Assembly: GCA_034190875.2 (NCBI GenBank)
Contig: CM067344.1
Location: 25,444,800 to 25,508,799, forward strand
Reading direction: 5' to 3'
DNA length: 64,000 nt
DNA from: Urechis unicinctus
Taxonomy: Eukaryota > Annelida > Polychaeta > Xenopneusta > Urechidae
In this document: positions 60,477 to 64,000 of the stretch, one piece after another
Position numbering within the stretch: position 1 is the first letter of the stretch
Layout: each line of letters starts with the position of its first letter
The notes under the pieces: model-generated
Databases searched by the model: none
What the model was told of the DNA's origin: nothing
The model's input: the letters and a program-made list of their open reading frames with translations, nothing else
Program-made: the position numbers and the translations under genes

Positions 60477-61607
60477 TATATCATGTACAGCCAGGCATAT
60501 TTTGTCATTCATTTCGACATTTAAAGTAATAACAAACCTTGCATGAGGGACATTAACATAACAATAGTCAACATAAGTTGCCGATTAAGTAATGACCATT
60601 TCAACCCTTTGTTTTTACTTTCATACAGTGATGTATTTGTTGTTTAATGAGATGAATGTAACGCCTCATAATGTCGAATAGAAATCACAAATAAATAAAG
60701 GACTACTCCCAAGTATTCTATTGGTAAATTGTAGTGGGTAGAAGGACAAACTACATACGAGCGGTTCCCCTATCCTGGCTTCCGAGCGCAGAGCCGCTGT
60801 CTATACTGCTATGTTGTGATGGTGCTCGGGAGCGGCTCATTGTGTAAAAGTTTGGCATTAGCAACCGAGTCCTGTGTTTCTTAATTCAGTACTTCCACGT
60901 CGCAAATAATGCCTGCTTTCCATCAGGTAATTGCAAATACTATGCAGCTATTGCCTACTTGAAGAATCCGATTGCAGCAGTTCGATTGTTATTTCATAAT
61001 ATAGACAGCCTTATTGTGAACCTGATTTATCATCCTTATTGACTTTGACCACCTTCATCACCATCGATAACATATATTATTTATGCTATAGATTCGTTTA
61101 GAAAACATGCGAACCACAGTGTTCAACAGAACGTAGCAGACCTTACTATCAAAATGGTACTTTAATCACAATCCATTAGTAGCTAGCTTTTTATAGAACA
61201 ATAAATCAGGTCATACATAGCTGCGCAGTAATTAACATCCGGCGGCTCCAGGCTTGTAAGCGTATTTATCCCGCCAGAGTGCATAATTGGCAGTGCGCTC
61301 TTATAAATCAGGCTTGATCGATGAAGTCACTATCTTTATATAATCATCTGGATATGGTTCACATTTCGCTTCACCTAGAGGCTTTATGATCCATCCGATG
61401 CATAGTGCTGTACCTTCAGATTGCCACTATGCTTCACTATAATGCATTTAGGCCGAGGTTTTGTGTGTACATATTCCTGCATAATCTGTACAGGATTGTT
61501 GGTGAATTTACCTTACCTAATGAGTTCAAAGCGACCGTGCACCGTTTCACCTTTTTATTTCTCGACATTTAAAAATACTATCTGTTGCTGTGGACTATAT
61601 GAACCGC

Positions 61608-61741
61608 CACTGGAAGTAATGGAGTCGTGGTTCCATTGGAAGTAATGGAGTCGTGGTTCCATTGGAAGTAATGGAGTCGTGGTTTCATTGGAAGTAATGG
61701 AGTCGTGGTTTCGTTGGAATTAACGGAGTTGCGGTTCTAAT
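61608..61741 (-). repeat. 26-bp minisatellite, mirrored copy
   Basis: This is the reverse complement of the array at 52,008-52,136, about 5 units of 'ggaagtaatggagtcgtggt' with variants. Confidence 0.92.
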
Positions 61742-62253
61742 GGTAGTAACAATATGCTATATTATGAGAAAGTAGTTTATTTGAAGCGTTGGCCCATAGC
61801 TATATAACCACTGTTATGCCCTGTTTATTAATTTGACATTCTTGCACTGCGTTTGCTTCACAGAATCGATAAAGTAACTGCTTTCGATCCGTTGTAAAGT
61901 GCATACACGGTATTGGGTGAAAGTAAAGGGGACTGAAAAAATGATCGAATTTAACAATTACACATAACACACCAGTAACCAGTCGATGCCCCCCTCATTA
62001 CGTGACTTGCATTATGCTATTCATCTAGCATAGAGCTAGAATATAAATATTGGAAGACGAACATTACTGGCATCCAGAATGCATCACCAGCCGATGAGGC
62101 TGCCAGGTAAATTAACGATGTAATCAATTATACTTTTCGCTAGTGCGCCACGGAGGAATATGCATGTATTATTACACCTATCCATCTTATACACAATTAC
62201 CTTGCTAGAACGGTTGGCTCTTTCAAATATGATTCCGGCCAAAAGTAATGTAT

Positions 62254-63437
62254 CAAACAGATGTATTCATATATTGCTTACGACATGTTCAAATTGTATT
62301 GTATACTACTTTATATTCCAGTGTTCCTCTATTTGACACTCCAATTTGTTTATTAAAAAATCCAATTAAGATGATTCAGGACACAAGAGGACATGGGGGA
62401 ATTCAGGGAGAATGTCTAACGATCCGCTACTCACCGTGGTAAATGTGAGGTCATTATTCAAAATATATCGCTTCTCTGCCCATCCATTTCTTCTTCTTCA
62501 TCAGTAAAACGGATGTGATACAGAACTTCTCTCGATATGCTTCAGTATATCTACAAGACGTAATATGAGTAAAAACCATATGCAATAATGCGTTAAACAG
62601 GAGCCGAACAGCCCAGTTATCCTGATATACAAACCTAATCATGTGTGGATTCATTGAACAAGAAACTGACTCATAAACGTAATGTGTTGCAGGGCCAGTT
62701 CTTCTAGAGTATTAAAATAAAGGTGATTTTAAGGTCAGTTAGTTTTGTTTGAATTGTGACCAATAATTTGGTCATTTCAGTTATCCATGTTGGCCGTCAC
62801 GCCACGATAAATATATGCCGAAATAAATCTCCTAATTGTTGTGTTTAGCGCAAAATGTAAAGCCTTCAGTTGAATATTGTATGGTTACGTTACAACGATG
62901 ATCGTGTCATTCGAGACATCAGGTACGTATGTCATACTTTGAACCACTCTTGATCGGCATGGTGGTCTGGCAGGGGTATGCAGTGCAGGATTATGTAGAC
63001 GTGGAGCAAAATCAACAGGGACCGTATTCACAAAGATTCTGAATGATTCTTCGATTGTCGATCGCACCCATAAAACAATAACTTGGCGGTCGCAGCTAAC
63101 TCCGCCAGCTCAATGTTGGTAAGCAGTCAAAAAATAATGGCAATCATTTCACACATATACAATCGCGATCACAATTTGTTTTTTACGAGAATAAATATTA
63201 TTAAGCGTTCATAAGACAGTCATAAGATTATTCTAAAATGGTGTGTAAAATAGTCTACGGCTGTTAAAATTGACTTTAAAATTAAGGCAAATTCCTAATA
63301 TAGTTGCTGGATTGATATTGTAATATATAGTATATGCATTCACATATGCGCAGGCATAAACTTAGATAATATGTTTGAAACAATAACATAAACTTATAAG
63401 CCGCAATAAAGAAAAATGAATAACGTAGTAGTATTCT
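62254..63437. mobile_element. 1.2 kb insertion in palindrome 2 right arm
   Basis: The left arm (reverse complement) runs 'aagtaatgtatgcgataaaac'. The right arm has 'aagtaatgtat', about 1,184 bp, then 'gcgataaaac'. A 'gtat' occurs at both junctions but three extra bases ('tct') follow the second, so a target duplication is uncertain. No terminal inverted repeats or known protein were recognised. Short frames (62,248-62,442 plus; 62,885-63,067 minus) are uncharacterised. Confidence 0.55.
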
Positions 63438-64000
63438 GCGATAAAACAATATTGTTTCTGACGAAAATGTTGTGTCGTTGGACCGACTATTGTATGCCGG
63501 CGGAATAATTGATGGAGTGGGTGTTAATTCTAGTTCTTGTCATTTATCTCATGTTCTTGGTTGCGTGTTGTGCTTGCGTCAAAGCAAGAATTCGGTCTGT
63601 CAACACTGTGAGAGTGTCATAGACTAGATTATATCAGGCAGGTGCGATGTGCCGTGCAAATTTGAAATTCGCTCAATTTTGTGACATACTGTGATTATAC
63701 TGCATTTGATATCCAGAAGCGAGTTTGAACTATCATATTTCCACATCCGTCATCTGACGCAGGTCAAATACGGAACATTCAAGTAGTTTCTTATGTCGCC
63801 GAAACAATCCTTTAAAATATATGCAGAATTTTTCCGAGTGTAATAGACATATTTATACTATCGTTGTATCACATGCTGAAACATTCACTTCGACATTTGT
63901 CAAGCACTGCATAGCATTGGATGGAAATGCTGATAAAATGCACAAATGATATTAAATGCCCATACGCCATCTGTGACAATTTGAGGAGTCACACTGGTAT

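Noticed and set aside
62248..62442. A frame with a residue pattern vaguely reminiscent of THAP/P-element transposases ('DTP..LLKN').
   Set aside because: The resemblance is a handful of residues without catalytic motifs or supporting context.

Overview
This window looks like eukaryotic nuclear DNA that is non-coding and rich in repeats. It is AT-rich (roughly 35-40% GC by eye, not counted). It carries very long (TA)n tracts, a long (TCA)n tract, minisatellites and a tRNA-derived SINE family. I recognise no protein-coding gene, rRNA or intact tRNA. The longest open frames are about 120-150 codons outside the simple repeats, which is what chance gives for two strands of 64 kb at this composition. 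The taxon cannot be fixed from what I can see.

The organisation is the main content. Palindrome 1 spans 1 to about 49,060. Its left arm (1-15,866) reappears in reverse complement, in order, from about 20,430 to 49,060, interrupted by arm-specific insertions, microsatellites and rearrangements. The arms have diverged noticeably (about 80-90% identity by eye, with many indels). They flank a 4.4 kb unpaired core (15,867 to about 20,285) holding a pyrimidine-rich tract, a 32-bp minisatellite, a local direct duplication and the (TCA)n tract. Both inner arm ends meet (TA)n tracts.

Within the right arm, 32,940-39,490 is duplicated head-to-tail as 39,491 to about 46,027. The copies are nearly identical, so this duplication is younger than the palindrome. 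One block (12,313-13,790 and 26,290-27,895) is in direct rather than inverted orientation between the arms, so it was flipped or moved after the arms formed. A SINE-like element is present twice in tandem in the left arm and once in the right.

Palindrome 2 begins at or before 50,917 and runs past the right edge. Its left arm (50,917-54,467) is repeated in reverse complement at 56,074-64,000 around a 1.6 kb spacer. About nine differences in 309 bp were counted in one stretch, so this palindrome is young. Its right arm carries two extra segments (57,244-60,476 and 62,254-63,437) that the left arm lacks. These are the best-delimited candidate insertions in the window.

The locus has therefore undergone inverted or tandem duplication at least three times at different ages, with later insertion, partial flipping and probable gene conversion. 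A homologous region of palindrome 1 with an uninterrupted 118-codon alignment shows substitutions spread evenly over codon positions. This argues that these arms evolve without protein-coding constraint. All alignments were made by eye, so boundaries are good to about 10-50 bp unless a junction is described.
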